Below, in pieces: positions 55,023-64,000 of a stretch of 64,000 nt of DNA. The notes beneath the pieces were generated by a model. That model was not told where the DNA came from. It saw only the letters and a program-made list of their open reading frames with translations, and did no database searches. Made by a program: the position numbers and the translations under genes. Numbering within the stretch: the stretch's first letter is position 1; every line of letters begins with the position of its first letter. The stretch is from an uncultured Clostridia bacterium (GTDB lineage: Bacteria; Bacillota; Clostridia; Christensenellales; Borkfalkiaceae): the NCBI GenBank assembly GCA_944372575.1, contig CALVZS010000006.1:1-64000 (forward strand), given 5' to 3'.

Positions 55023-56338
55023 TGGATCTGTTTGACTTTAACGGAAACGAGGAGAAGGCAAAGCCGCTCGCCGAGCGGATGCGCGCCTCCACGCTGGATG
55101 ATTTTGTGGGGCAGAGACACCTCGTCGCGGAGGGGAGCCTGCTCAGGCGCGCCATTGCGCTCGACCGACTGGGCAGCTGTATCTTCTGGGGGCCGCCAGG
55201 GTGCGGCAAGACGACGCTTGCGAACATCATCGCGGCGCAGACGAATGCGGATTTCATCAAGCTCAACGCCGTCAACGCGGGCGTGGCGGACGTCAAAAAG
55301 GCGGTGGATCGCGCGCGCGACAACCTGAAGCTCTATAACCGCCGCACCTATCTGATGCTGGACGAGTGCCACCGCTTCAACAAGGCGCAGTCCGATTCGC
55401 TGCTCCCTGCCATCGAGCAGGGAACCATCGTATTTATCGGCTCGACGACGGAGAATCCCTATGCCTCCATGACGCCCGCCATCGTCTCCCGCTGCCGCGT
55501 GTTCGAGTTCCGGCCGCTCTCCGCCGGAGACATCCGCGGCGCGCTCGTGCGCGCGCTCACCGATAAGCGCAAGGGGCTGGGCGGCTATGCTGCGCAGGTG
55601 GACGATGGGGCGCTCGATCACATTGCGCGGACGGCGGGCGGCGATCTGCGCACGGCGTACAACGCGCTCGAGCTCGCCGTACTCACCACGCCGCCGCAGG
55701 CGGACGGCAGCATTCATGTGACGCTTGCGGATGCCGAGCAGTCCATTCAGAGGAAGGCGCTCTCCTATAACGAGGATCTCTACTACGATCTCCTGTCCGC
55801 CTTCTGCAAGTCGCTGCGCGGGAGCGATGCGAACGCCGCGCTCTATTATGCGATGCGCCTCATCGAGGGCGGATGCGATCCGCTGCTCATCGCGCGCAGG
55901 CTCGTCGTCCACTCTGCCGAGGACGTGGGCATGGCGGATCCCCGGGCGCTGGTGGTGGCGACCTCCGCCCTCACCGCATTTCAGAACATCGGCTATCCCG
56001 AGGGGCTGATTCCGCTCTCCGAGGCGATCATCTACGTTTGTGAGGCGGAGAAGAGCAGCGCGGTCAAGAGTGCCATGGCTGCGGCGCGCGCGGATGCGCG
56101 CGAGCGGCGCGACGATGTGATCCCCGCTTATCTGCGGGACGTCTCCTACGGCAGCCGCGAAATGAAGGCGCAGCATGACCAATATCTCTATCCGCACGAC
56201 TTCGGCGGATGGGTGGCGCAGCAGTACCTGCCCGATTCGCTGAAGGACAGGGTGTATTATAAACCGACGGACAACGGCTTTGAACGGGTCGTGAAGGAGA
56301 TCAGAAAGCGAAAGGGGATGCCGGAACAGCAAAAATAG
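55022..56338 (+). CDS. rarA: Replication-associated recombination protein RarA (MgsA)
   Basis: A 438-residue AAA+ ATPase: FWGPPGCGKTTLANIIA (Walker A), LMLDECHRFNKAQ (Walker B) and STTENPYASMTPAIVSRCRVF sensor. The C-terminal oligomerisation domain includes RLVVHSAEDVG. It acts at stalled forks. Length is normal. A strong terminator follows. Confidence 0.95.
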   Translation: MDLFDFNGNEEKAKPLAERMRASTLDDFVGQRHLVAEGSLLRRAIALDRLGSCIFWGPPGCGKTTLANIIAAQTNADFIKLNAVNAGVADVKKAVDRARDNLKLYNRRTYLMLDECHRFNKAQSDSLLPAIEQGTIVFIGSTTENPYASMTPAIVSRCRVFEFRPLSAGDIRGALVRALTDKRKGLGGYAAQVDDGALDHIARTAGGDLRTAYNALELAVLTTPPQADGSIHVTLADAEQSIQRKALSYNEDLYYDLLSAFCKSLRGSDANAALYYAMRLIEGGCDPLLIARRLVVHSAEDVGMADPRALVVATSALTAFQNIGYPEGLIPLSEAIIYVCEAEKSSAVKSAMAAARADARERRDDVIPAYLRDVSYGSREMKAQHDQYLYPHDFGGWVAQQYLPDSLKDRVYYKPTDNGFERVVKEIRKRKGMPEQQK

Positions 56339-56347
56339 AAAAAACGG

Positions 56348-56390
56348 GACGCGCCCGCCGCATGATATGCGGCGGGCGCGTCGTCTTTTT
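56348..56390. terminator. Bidirectional terminator with a repeated palindromic core
   Basis: A perfect 16-bp stem (56348-56363 with 56367-56382), a GAT loop and TTTTT on the right; the minus strand also has a T-run. Its inner 27 bases recur at 57197-57223. Confidence 0.9.
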
Positions 56391-56436
56391 CAGATGTGCG
56401 CATGGTTCTGTGTGGGGGGGCGGGCATATCGCGCCG

Positions 56437-56760
<324 letters not shown>

Positions 56761-56792
56761 CTATGTAGAAAAATAATTTCTTAATATACTCC

Positions 56793-56821
56793 ATTATAAA
56801 GCAATTTAATTGCTATGTCAA
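56793..56821 (-). promoter_or_regulatory. Sigma-A promoter of copy A with palindromic spacer
   Basis: On the minus strand, TTGACA (56821-56816), 17 bases, TATAAT (56798-56793). Confidence 0.85.
56800..56814. promoter_or_regulatory. Operator-like 15-bp palindrome
   Basis: AGCAATT-T-AATTGCT is perfectly symmetric and fills positions 2 to 16 of the 17-base promoter spacer. The divergent XRE regulator at 56872 is the obvious candidate ligand. Confidence 0.55.
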
Positions 56822-56871
56822 GCAGTATCAGAAAATTTTTTGGTATTTTAGAGGCGGAGGAGGGGAAAACT

Positions 56872-57192
56872 ATGTCAGTGACGCTGAAGATCCGCGAACT
56901 GCGCGAGGAGGCGCAGCTTACCCAGAGCGAACTTGCGCGCAAACTCTCGACCTCGCAGCGCAATGTGAGCAACTGGGAGACGGGGGCGAGCGAGCCCGAC
57001 CTTGCGACCGTGTGCGCGATCGCCGATGTCTTTGACGTCAGCCTCGATGAACTATTCGGGCGGGAGGGCGTGATCCCGCAGGCGGAACAGATGGCGGGAC
57101 TTGACCGCCTGCTCGTGAAAAAGGTGCGCGCGCTCACGGACGGGCAGAAGGCGGCGCTGCTCTCCTTTCTCAACAGTTTTTTCGCACAATAA
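56872..57192 (+). CDS. XRE-family helix-turn-helix regulator
   Basis: A 106-residue protein. An N-terminal HTH_3 domain (about residues 5-60; LREEAQLTQSELARKLSTSQ and NVSNWETGASEPDL) is followed by a short helical tail for dimerisation. The start is chosen at ATG 56872, with GGAGGAGGGG upstream; the frame reaches 56815 but that part overlaps the divergent promoter. It is flanked on both sides by genes of the zinc-ribbon family, which are likely targets. I see no clear promoter of its own. Confidence 0.88.
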   Translation: MSVTLKIRELREEAQLTQSELARKLSTSQRNVSNWETGASEPDLATVCAIADVFDVSLDELFGREGVIPQAEQMAGLDRLLVKKVRALTDGQKAALLSFLNSFFAQ

Positions 57193-57196
57193 AAAA

Positions 57197-57223
57197 CGCC
57201 CGCCGCATGATATGCGGCGGGCG
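57197..57223 (-). terminator. Terminator sharing its core with the one at 56348
   Basis: A 12-bp stem (57197-57208 with 57212-57223) with a GAT loop. On the minus strand it is followed by TTTTTT, so it ends copy B. The 27-base core is identical to the centre of the terminator at 56348-56382. Confidence 0.85.
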
Positions 57224-57236
57224 CACGGATGTTACG

Positions 57237-57596
<360 letters not shown>

Positions 57597-57609
57597 TCAA
57601 AATTCAGAT

Positions 57610-57631
57610 GAGCCGCCCCGAAGGGCGGCTC
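57610..57631 (-). terminator. UUCG-loop hairpin between copies C and B
   Basis: A nine-base stem (57610-57618 with 57623-57631). On the minus strand the loop is TTCG, a stable C(UUCG)G tetraloop. It is followed by ATCTGAATTTTG, a poor T-run, so it may be a leaky terminator or a processing/stability element. Confidence 0.6.
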
Positions 57632-57643
57632 AATTCCTGTCGG

Positions 57644-58006
<363 letters not shown>

Positions 58007-58014
58007 CTATATTG

Positions 58015-58043
58015 ATTATAACCGGTTTTTATGACAATGTCAA
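58015..58043 (-). promoter_or_regulatory. Sigma-A promoter of copy C
   Basis: On the minus strand, TTGACA (58043-58038), 17 bases, TATAAT (58020-58015). The spacer has a short AACCGGTT palindrome but not the AGCAATT palindrome of copy A. Confidence 0.85.
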
Positions 58044-58127
58044 GGGGACATCAAAAAATCGAAATTATTTTTTGAGAGGGGAGGCGGGGCGGAATTGTGC
58101 CAAGAGCAGGCTGGCAGCCCGGACAAG

Positions 58128-58164
58128 GGTGGCAGGCGGCGCAAAGCGCCGCCTGCCACCTTTT
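58128..58164. terminator. Strong hairpin downstream of the DUF697 gene
   Basis: A perfect 15-bp stem (58128-58142 with 58146-58160) with an AAA loop. The four Ts lie on the plus-strand side. The gene it could terminate (58204-59259) is on the minus strand, where the T-run is poor. Confidence 0.55.
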
Positions 58165-58203
58165 CAGATGAGATGTTGGAGGGCGTCAGATAAGCTGTGC
58201 GGT

Positions 58204-59259
58204 TTATGCGCGCTGGGCGGCGCGGACGGGGCGGCGTTTGAGTTCGTCGCGGATCTCGGTGCAGGTCTCCTCCAGCTCCTCCTGCGTCTCGGCGACTTCA
58301 ATGCCGTCAAGCAGGTTTTGCAGGCGGTATTCCCGGTTCAGATAGCGGATGGTCTGGAAGCCGATGACTGCCGTCAGCGTGCCGTTCGTGAGCCCCTGGA
58401 TGGAGCTGTCGATGAGGGCGGAGATCGCCGTCCCCAAAAAGGGGATGGTGTTGGCGGCGTCGCCCATCGTCTTGATGACCGCGTTGCCGATCTGCAGCGA
58501 CCCGAGGCCGAAGGAGATGAGTGCATTGCGCACCACCGCGCCGAAGATCTTGACGAGGCGCGCATCCGAGGGACGGAATCCGTACAAAAAGACGATGTCC
58601 TTGATCATCTGCAGGTTGACGACCGCGACGAGCAGGGCGTCCGTGCGCGAACTCTGCGACACGGTGGAGTAAGCCGCCGATTTGAGGGCGCAGCGGAAGA
58701 TGATGTCCTTTGCCGTCTTTTTCACCTTGCCCTTGTAAAGGGCGGTGAGCGCCTCCTTGATGCCCGCGTCGCTGTTTGCGCGCAGGGCGGCGCGCAGCTC
58801 GGCAATGACGGCGCCGTCGTACCAGCCCGCGCCGTTCACGCTGTCGTGAAAATCCACCATCTTTTCCGCAATGTTGCGGCGCACCTTCCGGTTGTGCCGC
58901 TTGGCGCTGCCCGCGCGCACGTCGGTCACGTTGGTGATGAAGTAGTCCGAGCGCAGGATCCTGACGAGCGGCACGACAAAGACGAGCAGGAAGAGGACGA
59001 CGCTGACTGCTGCCGCCGCGTAGCCCGCATAGGGATGCACCTCCCAGAGCTGCATGGTGAAGGAAAAGAGACACCAGCCGATGAACACGCCGATGACGCC
59101 CGCAAGCAGCCCGATGAAGACGCGCGCGCCGCGCACGTTCTGGCGCCGGACGTATTTTTCCTCGTATTCATAGATGGAGAGTTTTTTCTCCTTCTGCGCG
59201 GGATCGGTGCCTTTGTTCTCATCCGCCGGGATAAGCGATGTCTGCCGTTTTTTCTCCAT
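58204..59259 (-). CDS. DUF697 (YcjF-like) membrane protein
   Basis: A 351-residue minus-strand protein. A charged N-terminus is followed by two membrane helices (about 47-105), a helical middle and a C-terminal DUF697 segment (NALISFGLGSLQIGNAVIKT, TIPFLGTAISALIDSSIQGL). DUF697 proteins often accompany GTPases, but none is adjacent. Function unknown. The start at 59259 is supported by GAGGG; an earlier frame start at 59277 has none. Confidence 0.72.
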   Translation of the reverse strand: MEKKRQTSLIPADENKGTDPAQKEKKLSIYEYEEKYVRRQNVRGARVFIGLLAGVIGVFIGWCLFSFTMQLWEVHPYAGYAAAAVSVVLFLLVFVVPLVRILRSDYFITNVTDVRAGSAKRHNRKVRRNIAEKMVDFHDSVNGAGWYDGAVIAELRAALRANSDAGIKEALTALYKGKVKKTAKDIIFRCALKSAAYSTVSQSSRTDALLVAVVNLQMIKDIVFLYGFRPSDARLVKIFGAVVRNALISFGLGSLQIGNAVIKTMGDAANTIPFLGTAISALIDSSIQGLTNGTLTAVIGFQTIRYLNREYRLQNLLDGIEVAETQEELEETCTEIRDELKRRPVRAAQRA

Positions 59260-59289
59260 GGTGTTTCCCTCGTGCAATGTTTGCTCTAC

Positions 59290-59318
59290 AGTATAGCGTG
59301 CGGCGCGGAAAATGTCAA
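59290..59318 (-). promoter_or_regulatory. Promoter of the DUF697 gene
   Basis: On the minus strand, TTGACA (59318-59313), 17 bases, TATACT (59295-59290), just after the nitroreductase stop. Confidence 0.82.
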
Positions 59319-59322
59319 GGCG

Positions 59323-59862
59323 CTACAGGACGGTAAAGGTTTCCTCGAGCGGCTTGCGCTTCTTGGGGCGGACGGGGTCGTCCGCCTTTGCGTATCCGAG
59401 CGCGACGACGACGGGGATGCGCAGCTTCTCCCCGACGCCCAGTACGGCACGCAGCTTTTCCTCGTTCCGCCAGCCGAGGATGCAGCTTGAAACGCCCGCG
59501 GCATCGGCGGCGAGCACCAGGTGTGCCGTCAGGATGCCCAGGTCGTTTGCGGTGAAGTCGGTTCCCTTCATGCGGCCGCCCAGCTTTGCCGTGAGATTGC
59601 TCCTGCCCTCGCAGACGGCGACGAACGCGCCCGCATCCGAGGCGAATTTGTTCATTCCGAGCCCCTGCAGGCAGGCGGCGACCTCCCTGCGCCTCTCGCC
59701 CGTTACGGCGATGAGCCGCCACGGCTGTGCGTTGCACGCCGAAGGGGCGAGCAGGGCAACGGAACAGATCTCCCGCACGAGCGCCTCCGGTACTTCCCGT
59801 CCGTCGAAGGCGCGGCAGCTCTGGCGGTGCAGATACAGTTGACGGATCTCGTCGAGATTCAT
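59323..59862 (-). CDS. Nitroreductase family protein
   Basis: A 179-residue minus-strand flavoprotein: RQSCRAFDGREVP, LAPSACNAQPWRLIAV and DLGILTAHLVLAADAAGVSSC. These are FMN-binding nitroreductase motifs. The product is slightly short. The start at 59862 is preceded by GAGGAGG. No promoter is visible in the 77 bases after the transketolase terminator, so expression may depend on read-through. Confidence 0.88.
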   Translation of the reverse strand: MNLDEIRQLYLHRQSCRAFDGREVPEALVREICSVALLAPSACNAQPWRLIAVTGERRREVAACLQGLGMNKFASDAGAFVAVCEGRSNLTAKLGGRMKGTDFTANDLGILTAHLVLAADAAGVSSCILGWRNEEKLRAVLGVGEKLRIPVVVALGYAKADDPVRPKKRKPLEETFTVL

Positions 59863-59894
59863 GAGATGACCTCCTCGGAAAACGATGAATGAAA

Positions 59895-59923
59895 GACAAA
59901 GGGCGCGGCGAAAAGCCGCGCCC
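59895..59923 (-). terminator. Terminator after transketolase
   Basis: A nine-base stem (59901-59909 with 59915-59923), a GAAAA loop and, on the minus strand, TTTGTCTTTC. Confidence 0.78.
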
Positions 59924-59939
59924 CCGTAGTGCGAATGGA

Positions 59940-61946
59940 TTACTTGCCTGCTTTCGCGAGGGACGCCTTCGCCTTTTCGACGACGTTCTCCACCGTGAAG
60001 CCGAACAGCTTGAAGAGCTGTGCGGCAGGAGCGCTTGCGCCGAACGTGGACATTCCGATGATCTCGCCGCAGTCGCCCGCGTACTTGTACCAGCTGTAAG
60101 GCGAACCTGCCTCGACGCACACGCGCGCCTTGACGGCGGCGGGCATGACGCTCTCCTTGTATTCCGCGCTCTGCTTTTCAAATTCCTCGAAGCAGGGCAT
60201 GGACACCACGCGCGCCTTGATGCCTTCCTCGGCGAGCTTCGCCTTGGCGCCGACGCACTGTTCGACTTCCGATCCGCTGGCGATGAGCAGGACGTCGGGC
60301 GTGCCGTCGCAGTCCTCCAGGACATAGCCGCCCTTGAGCGCGATCAGACCGCTGCCCGCATACTGCGGAAGGTTCTGTCTGGTCAGCACGAGCGCGGTGG
60401 GTGCGGTTCCCGTGAGGGCGGAGATCCAGGCCGCAGCCGTCTCCTTGCCGTCCGCGGGACGATACACCTTCATATTGGGAATGGAGCGCAGCGCGATGAG
60501 CTGTTCGACGGGCTCATGCGTCGGGCCGTCCTCGCCGACGCCGATGGAGTCATGCGTCAGAATGTAGATGACGGGGATGTTCATGAGCGCCGAAAGACGC
60601 ATGGCGTGCTTGCAGTAGTCGGAGAAGATGAAGAAGGTGGAGCAATAGCATCTGAGACCGCCGTGCAGTTCCATGCCGTTTGTGATGGCCGCCATGGCGT
60701 GTTCGCGGATGCCGAAGTGCATATTTCTGCCGCTCTTGTCCTCGGCGGAGAAGTTGCCGTAGTGGATGGTATCGGTGTCCTTCATGTCGGAGAGGTTGGA
60801 GGGGGCAAGGTCGGCCGAGCCGCCCATCAGGTTGGGGACGAGCGCCGCGATCTTGTTGAGCACGGTCGCCGACGTCTGGCGCGTAGCCATCGGCTTTTCA
60901 AACTTCATGAGGTCGTCCACCTTGGTGAGGTCGACCATTTCGCCGCTCATGGCCTTCTTATAGGCGGCAGCGAGTTCGGGATACTGCTTTTCGTACTCGG
61001 CGAACATGGCCTTCCATTCGCGCTCCTTCTTGGCGCCGCGCTTGCACGCCTTTGCCGTGTGCGCAAAGACTTCGTCGGGAACTTCAAAGGGAGCACACGT
61101 CCAGCCGAAGTGCTCCTTGGTCTTTTGCAGGTTTTCGACGCCGAGCGGCGAGCCGTGGCACTTGTGGCTGCCTTCGAGCGGCGTGCCGTAGCCGATCTTG
61201 GTCTTGCAGATGATGATCGAGGGCTTTTTCGTCTCTTTTTTCGCCTTTTTGATGGCACTTGCCAGCAGATCGACGTCGTCGGGATGGGCCACGAGGTCGA
61301 CTTTGAGCACCTGCCAGTTCTGCGCCTTGAAGCGCATGGCGACGTCCTCTTTGAAGGTGATGTCCGTGTCGCCCTCGATGGTGATGTCGTTGTCGTCGTA
61401 GAAGAGGATGAGCTTGCCGAGCTCGTGCGTGCCGGCAAAGGAGCAGGCCTCGTAGGAAATTCCCTCTTCAAGACAGCCGTCGCCGCACAGCGCATAGGTG
61501 TAGTGGTCGACGACGGGGAAGCCTTCACGGTTGAACACGGCCGCGAGGTGGGCCTCGGCGACCGCCATGCCGACGGCGTTCGCGATGCCCTGTCCGAGCG
61601 GGCCCGTCGTCGTTTCGATGCCGACGGTGTGGCCGTATTCGGGATGTCCGGGCGTCTTGGAGCCGAGCTGACGGAACTGCATCAGATCCTCTTTGGTGAG
61701 GCCGAAGCCGTAGAGATAGAGGAGGGAATAATCCAGCATGGAACCGTGTCCCGCGGAGAGGATAAAGCGGTCTCTGTCGTCCCACTTGGGATCCTTGCTG
61801 TTGAATTTGAGGAAATCCTGCCAAAGCGTATAGGCGATGGGCGCAGACCCGATGGGAAGTCCGGGGTGGCCCGAATTGGCCTTCTGAATGGCCTCCGCGG
61901 AGAGAATGCGGATGGCGTTGATGGTCGTCTGTCTGACTTCTTTCAT
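59940..61946 (-). CDS. tkt: Transketolase
   Basis: A 668-residue minus-strand enzyme. TPP-binding [13 protein letters not shown] is followed by the expected NDN context, the pyrimidine domain has [10 protein letters not shown], and [20 protein letters not shown] follows. It moves two-carbon units in the pentose phosphate pathway and makes erythrose 4-phosphate, a substrate of the DAHP synthase at 51415. ATG 61946 follows AAGGAGAA. It lies 17 bases after the phosphohexomutase, so the two form an operon. Confidence 0.97.
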   Translation of the reverse strand: MKEVRQTTINAIRILSAEAIQKANSGHPGLPIGSAPIAYTLWQDFLKFNSKDPKWDDRDRFILSAGHGSMLDYSLLYLYGFGLTKEDLMQFRQLGSKTPGHPEYGHTVGIETTTGPLGQGIANAVGMAVAEAHLAAVFNREGFPVVDHYTYALCGDGCLEEGISYEACSFAGTHELGKLILFYDDNDITIEGDTDITFKEDVAMRFKAQNWQVLKVDLVAHPDDVDLLASAIKKAKKETKKPSIIICKTKIGYGTPLEGSHKCHGSPLGVENLQKTKEHFGWTCAPFEVPDEVFAHTAKACKRGAKKEREWKAMFAEYEKQYPELAAAYKKAMSGEMVDLTKVDDLMKFEKPMATRQTSATVLNKIAALVPNLMGGSADLAPSNLSDMKDTDTIHYGNFSAEDKSGRNMHFGIREHAMAAITNGMELHGGLRCYCSTFFIFSDYCKHAMRLSALMNIPVIYILTHDSIGVGEDGPTHEPVEQLIALRSIPNMKVYRPADGKETAAAWISALTGTAPTALVLTRQNLPQYAGSGLIALKGGYVLEDCDGTPDVLLIASGSEVEQCVGAKAKLAEEGIKARVVSMPCFEEFEKQSAEYKESVMPAAVKARVCVEAGSPYSWYKYAGDCGEIIGMSTFGASAPAAQLFKLFGFTVENVVEKAKASLAKAGK

Positions 61947-61963
61947 TGCTTCGTTCTCCTTGA

Positions 61964-63466
61964 TTATAATTGTTTTTTGAGATTGTCGAGATTGAGGAAG
62001 GGGTATTTTGAGAGGAAGGCGTCCAGCGCGCGCAGGATGATCGGATTGCCGCCCGCCCGGTTGCTCTCCACATTGATGGGCATGATGGGCTCGTGCAGGC
62101 TCATGCGGATAAGCGCCCAGCCGTCGCCCGCGTCCGGGGCAAAGTTGACGCGCACGCCCTCGCAGTTGTCGGGGGCAAGGCTCAGCCCGGGAGTATGGGC
62201 GGCATATGCCGTGAAGTCGGCGATGACGCCTGCGCCCAGCGCCCTGAAATCGCACCCCGGAACAAAGGAGAGGCGCACTTCCGCCGCTTCCTTCGGCTCG
62301 GGCAGGTCGGCGATGAGGGACATGAGGTCTTTTCCCTCCTTCGCGCACTTTGCCAGCGCGATGAGCAGGCGGGTGACGAGGTAGGCGCCGTCGTCCAGAA
62401 AATAATTTTCTTTGAGTGCGGCGTGTCCGCTCGTCTCGATGGCGAGAGGGGAATACCGCCCCTCCGCGTTCAGCCGTTTGCATTCGTTGATGACGTTCTT
62501 GTATCCCCGTTTGAAGCGGCGGTGTACGCCGCCGTGTGCGGCGATGAACGATGCCAGTCCGTCGCTGGTCACCGAGTCGGTGACGATGACGCCCGGCTTT
62601 TCCGCAAGCAGGATGGCGGAGATGAGGGCGATCAGCCGGTTGCGGTTGATCTCCTCGCCGTCGGGCGCGACGGCGCCCGCGCGGTCGACATCGGTATCGA
62701 AGATGATGCCGAAGTCCGCCCTGTTCTTCACGACAGCTCCGCAGACGGAGCGCATCGCCTCCTCGTTCTCGGGGTTGGGGATATGGTTGGGGAAATGCCC
62801 GTCCGGTTCCAGAAACTGCGAACCCGTCGTGTCCGCGCCCAGCGGCTTTAAGACGAGATCGACGTAGAAGCCGCCCGCGCCGTTGCCCGCGTCGACGAGG
62901 ATGCGCTTGCCCGCGAGGGGCCTGTCCTCCCCGCACGCCGCGCGCACCTTTTTCACGAGGCCCGCGGCGTATGTTTTAAGATAGCTCTTCTGCGTGACGC
63001 TGCCCTCGCCCTGCGGGAATATGCCCTTCGCCGCGCATTTTAAGATGTCGGCGACGTCGCTGCCCTCCAGCCCGCCGTCCTTTGCAAAGAACTTGAGGCC
63101 GTTCTTCTGCCAGGGCAGGTGGCTCGCCGTGATCATGACGGAGACGTCCGCGCCGAAATCGTCCTGCAGGAGCATGAACATGGAGGGCGTGGAGGAGAGC
63201 CCCGTCTGAATGACGTCCCCCCCGCAGGAGGCGTAGCCCTCCGTGACCAACCTGCAGATATGCTCTGCCGAGAGACGGGAATCATAACCGACCGCGAGTG
63301 CGGGCCGCTCCTTTCCCGTCCTGCTCTGCGCCCATACGAAGAACGCCTTCGCAATGGCGCTCACCGCCTCATCGGTGAGCGTGACGGGGTCGTTTTCGGC
63401 GCCGGCGAGCGCCGTGCCGCGCACGTCCGTGCCGTTGCGTAAGTTCAAAAAATCTTGTTCTGTCAT
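61964..63466 (-). CDS. Phosphomannomutase/phosphoglucomutase family protein
   Basis: A 500-residue minus-strand alpha-D-phosphohexomutase. The phosphoserine loop is TASHLPWQKNGLKF (Leu for the usual Asn), the metal loop is DTDVDRAGAV, and the sugar loop is ETSGHAAL. A phosphate-binding domain ends the protein. It interconverts hexose 1- and 6-phosphates; specificity is not determined. The start at 63466 is chosen for the GGGGGG site. Confidence 0.87.
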   Translation of the reverse strand: MTEQDFLNLRNGTDVRGTALAGAENDPVTLTDEAVSAIAKAFFVWAQSRTGKERPALAVGYDSRLSAEHICRLVTEGYASCGGDVIQTGLSSTPSMFMLLQDDFGADVSVMITASHLPWQKNGLKFFAKDGGLEGSDVADILKCAAKGIFPQGEGSVTQKSYLKTYAAGLVKKVRAACGEDRPLAGKRILVDAGNGAGGFYVDLVLKPLGADTTGSQFLEPDGHFPNHIPNPENEEAMRSVCGAVVKNRADFGIIFDTDVDRAGAVAPDGEEINRNRLIALISAILLAEKPGVIVTDSVTSDGLASFIAAHGGVHRRFKRGYKNVINECKRLNAEGRYSPLAIETSGHAALKENYFLDDGAYLVTRLLIALAKCAKEGKDLMSLIADLPEPKEAAEVRLSFVPGCDFRALGAGVIADFTAYAAHTPGLSLAPDNCEGVRVNFAPDAGDGWALIRMSLHEPIMPINVESNRAGGNPIILRALDAFLSKYPFLNLDNLKKQL

Positions 63467-63533
63467 AATCCCCCCGCGGACAATATTCTGGTGCGCGCGC
63501 CGAAAGGACGGACGCATCTGTCCGTATGGTCAT

Positions 63534-63562
63534 ATTATACCGTTTTGCAGGGCGATTTTCAA
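63534..63562 (-). promoter_or_regulatory. Promoter of the phosphohexomutase-transketolase operon
   Basis: On the minus strand, TTGAAA (63562-63557), 17 bases, TATAAT (63539-63534). Confidence 0.8.
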
Positions 63563-63601
63563 GACCTTTTTGCAAAAAAGAATACTTTTTTTCGAAAAAT
63601 A

Positions 63602-63630
63602 TTGCAGTTATCACATTTTTGTGTTATACT
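63602..63630 (+). promoter_or_regulatory. Promoter of the degV-like gene
   Basis: TTGCAG (63602-63607), 17 bases, TATACT (63625-63630), 32 bases before the start codon. Confidence 0.72.
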
Positions 63631-63662
63631 ATAAACCGTAAAAAATATTTGGAGAAGGAACA

Positions 63663-64000
63663 ATGTACAAATTTGCGCTTTCAACGGACTCGACCTGCGA
63701 TCTGTATCACGACTTTGTCGCCGAGAACGACATCAAGTTCGTTCCGCTCACTTTTACGGTGGAGAAGGACGGCAAACTCGAGGATCGCTTTGACAGTTTT
63801 ACGGAGTATCAACAATACGTTGACTTCTACAACGAGCTGCGCGCGGGGGCGTTCTCGCGCACTTCCATGCTCAACTATGAATCGCATTACGAGCATTTTC
63901 TCAAGCTCGCCAAGGAGGGCGCCGAGGACGTGGTGCATTTCACCATCTCCTCCGGGCTCTCGCCCACCAAGGACGTGGCGGCAAAGGCTGCGGCGGACGT
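63663..64000 (+). CDS. DegV family fatty-acid-binding protein, 3' end outside window
   Basis: The frame from ATG 63663 (GGAGAAGG upstream) stays open to the window end, giving 112 residues. FALSTDSTCDL and the SGLSPTKDVAAKAA segment match the fatty-acid-binding DegV/FakB N-terminal domain. In other Firmicutes these proteins deliver fatty acids to the kinase FakA. The usual SSGLSGT reads SSGLSPT here. Confidence 0.85.
   Translation, partial: MYKFALSTDSTCDLYHDFVAENDIKFVPLTFTVEKDGKLEDRFDSFTEYQQYVDFYNELRAGAFSRTSMLNYESHYEHFLKLAKEGAEDVVHFTISSGLSPTKDVAAKAAAD

Noticed and set aside
56414-56420. G7 tract as a second phase-variable element
   Set aside because: It lies between a terminator and the 3' end of a minus-strand gene, not in a promoter or coding start.
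58012-59490. 492-codon plus-strand frame opposite the DUF697 gene
   Set aside because: It starts within a minus-strand promoter and covers a hairpin; the minus-strand gene has clear DUF697 sequence and its own promoter.
59889-62384. 831-codon plus-strand open frame opposite transketolase and phosphohexomutase
   Set aside because: It mirrors the codons of two certain minus-strand genes and has no ribosome site or family motif.

Overview
The window is a dense, GC-rich (roughly 60 % by eye) bacterial chromosome segment. It carries 66 protein genes, two of them cut by the window edges. I see no rRNA, tRNA, insertion sequence, prophage or CRISPR array. Gene content and order point to a Firmicutes/Clostridia genome: ftsK-rimO-pgsA-cinA-recA-rny, ispG-polC-like-rimP-nusA-ylxR-ylxQ-infB-rbfA-nrnA-truB-ribF, dgt-dnaG-rpoD-trmK-nif3, and rsmD-coaD...ylbJ-ylbK. 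The high GC would fit a lineage such as the Christensenellales, but that placement is inference. Promoters are clear sigma-A types (TTGACA, 17-19 bp, TATAAT), and many gene pairs overlap by ATGA or GTGA, so operons are tightly coupled.

Layout. 1-8.2 kb: cell division, tRNA/ribosome modification, phospholipid, recombination and NAD synthesis genes in one operon ending at a terminator. 8.3-10.1 kb: RNase Y under its own promoter. 10.1-13.0 kb: an accessory island with a membrane-anchored CxxC-repeat protein, whose promoter has nine Gs in its spacer, and a convergent small protein that is 20 % cysteine. 13.1-15.2 kb: a YitT-type membrane protein and a flavin-reductase-like protein. 15.4-17.6 kb: an LDH/MDH-family enzyme with the malate-type specificity residue, followed by malic enzyme. 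17.7-20.8 kb: nrdR, ispG and a PolC-derived protein reduced to N-domain, OB fold and exonuclease. 20.8-30.4 kb: the rimP-nusA-infB translation operon continuing into nrnA, truB, ribF, a DUF3267 protein and an endonuclease IV-like protein. 30.4-34.4 kb: pepP (apparently leaderless), efp, dtd, a PhnP-like hydrolase and a HAD phosphatase.

35.4-41.9 kb: an operon headed by a patatin and a ComEC-like hydrolase, followed by aroC-aroB-aroE-aroQ-aroK and a short-chain dehydrogenase. 42.0-49.6 kb: dgt-dnaG-rpoD-trmK-nif3, a zinc-ribbon protein, alr and a 5-formyl-THF cyclo-ligase. 49.6-56.3 kb: a membrane protein, rsmD, coaD, DAHP synthase, prephenate dehydratase, an inverted ylbJ, a ylbK-like patatin and rarA. 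DAHP synthase and pheA complete parts of the aromatic pathway begun by the aro operon; aroA (EPSP synthase) is not in the window.

56.4-59.9 kb: a second accessory island with three paralogous zinc-ribbon plus two-helix membrane proteins, an XRE regulator divergent from one of them across a promoter whose spacer is a perfect palindrome, a DUF697 membrane protein and a nitroreductase. 59.9-63.5 kb: phosphohexomutase and transketolase on the minus strand. 63.6 kb to the end: the start of a DegV protein.

The observations I rank highest are the G9-tract promoter of the repeat protein, the polymerase-less PolC remnant in the polC locus, the XRE/zinc-ribbon island with its operator-like palindrome, the leaderless pepP and the Arg-for-Gln LDH-family enzyme next to malic enzyme. 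All functional statements come from reading the sequence; no searches were run.
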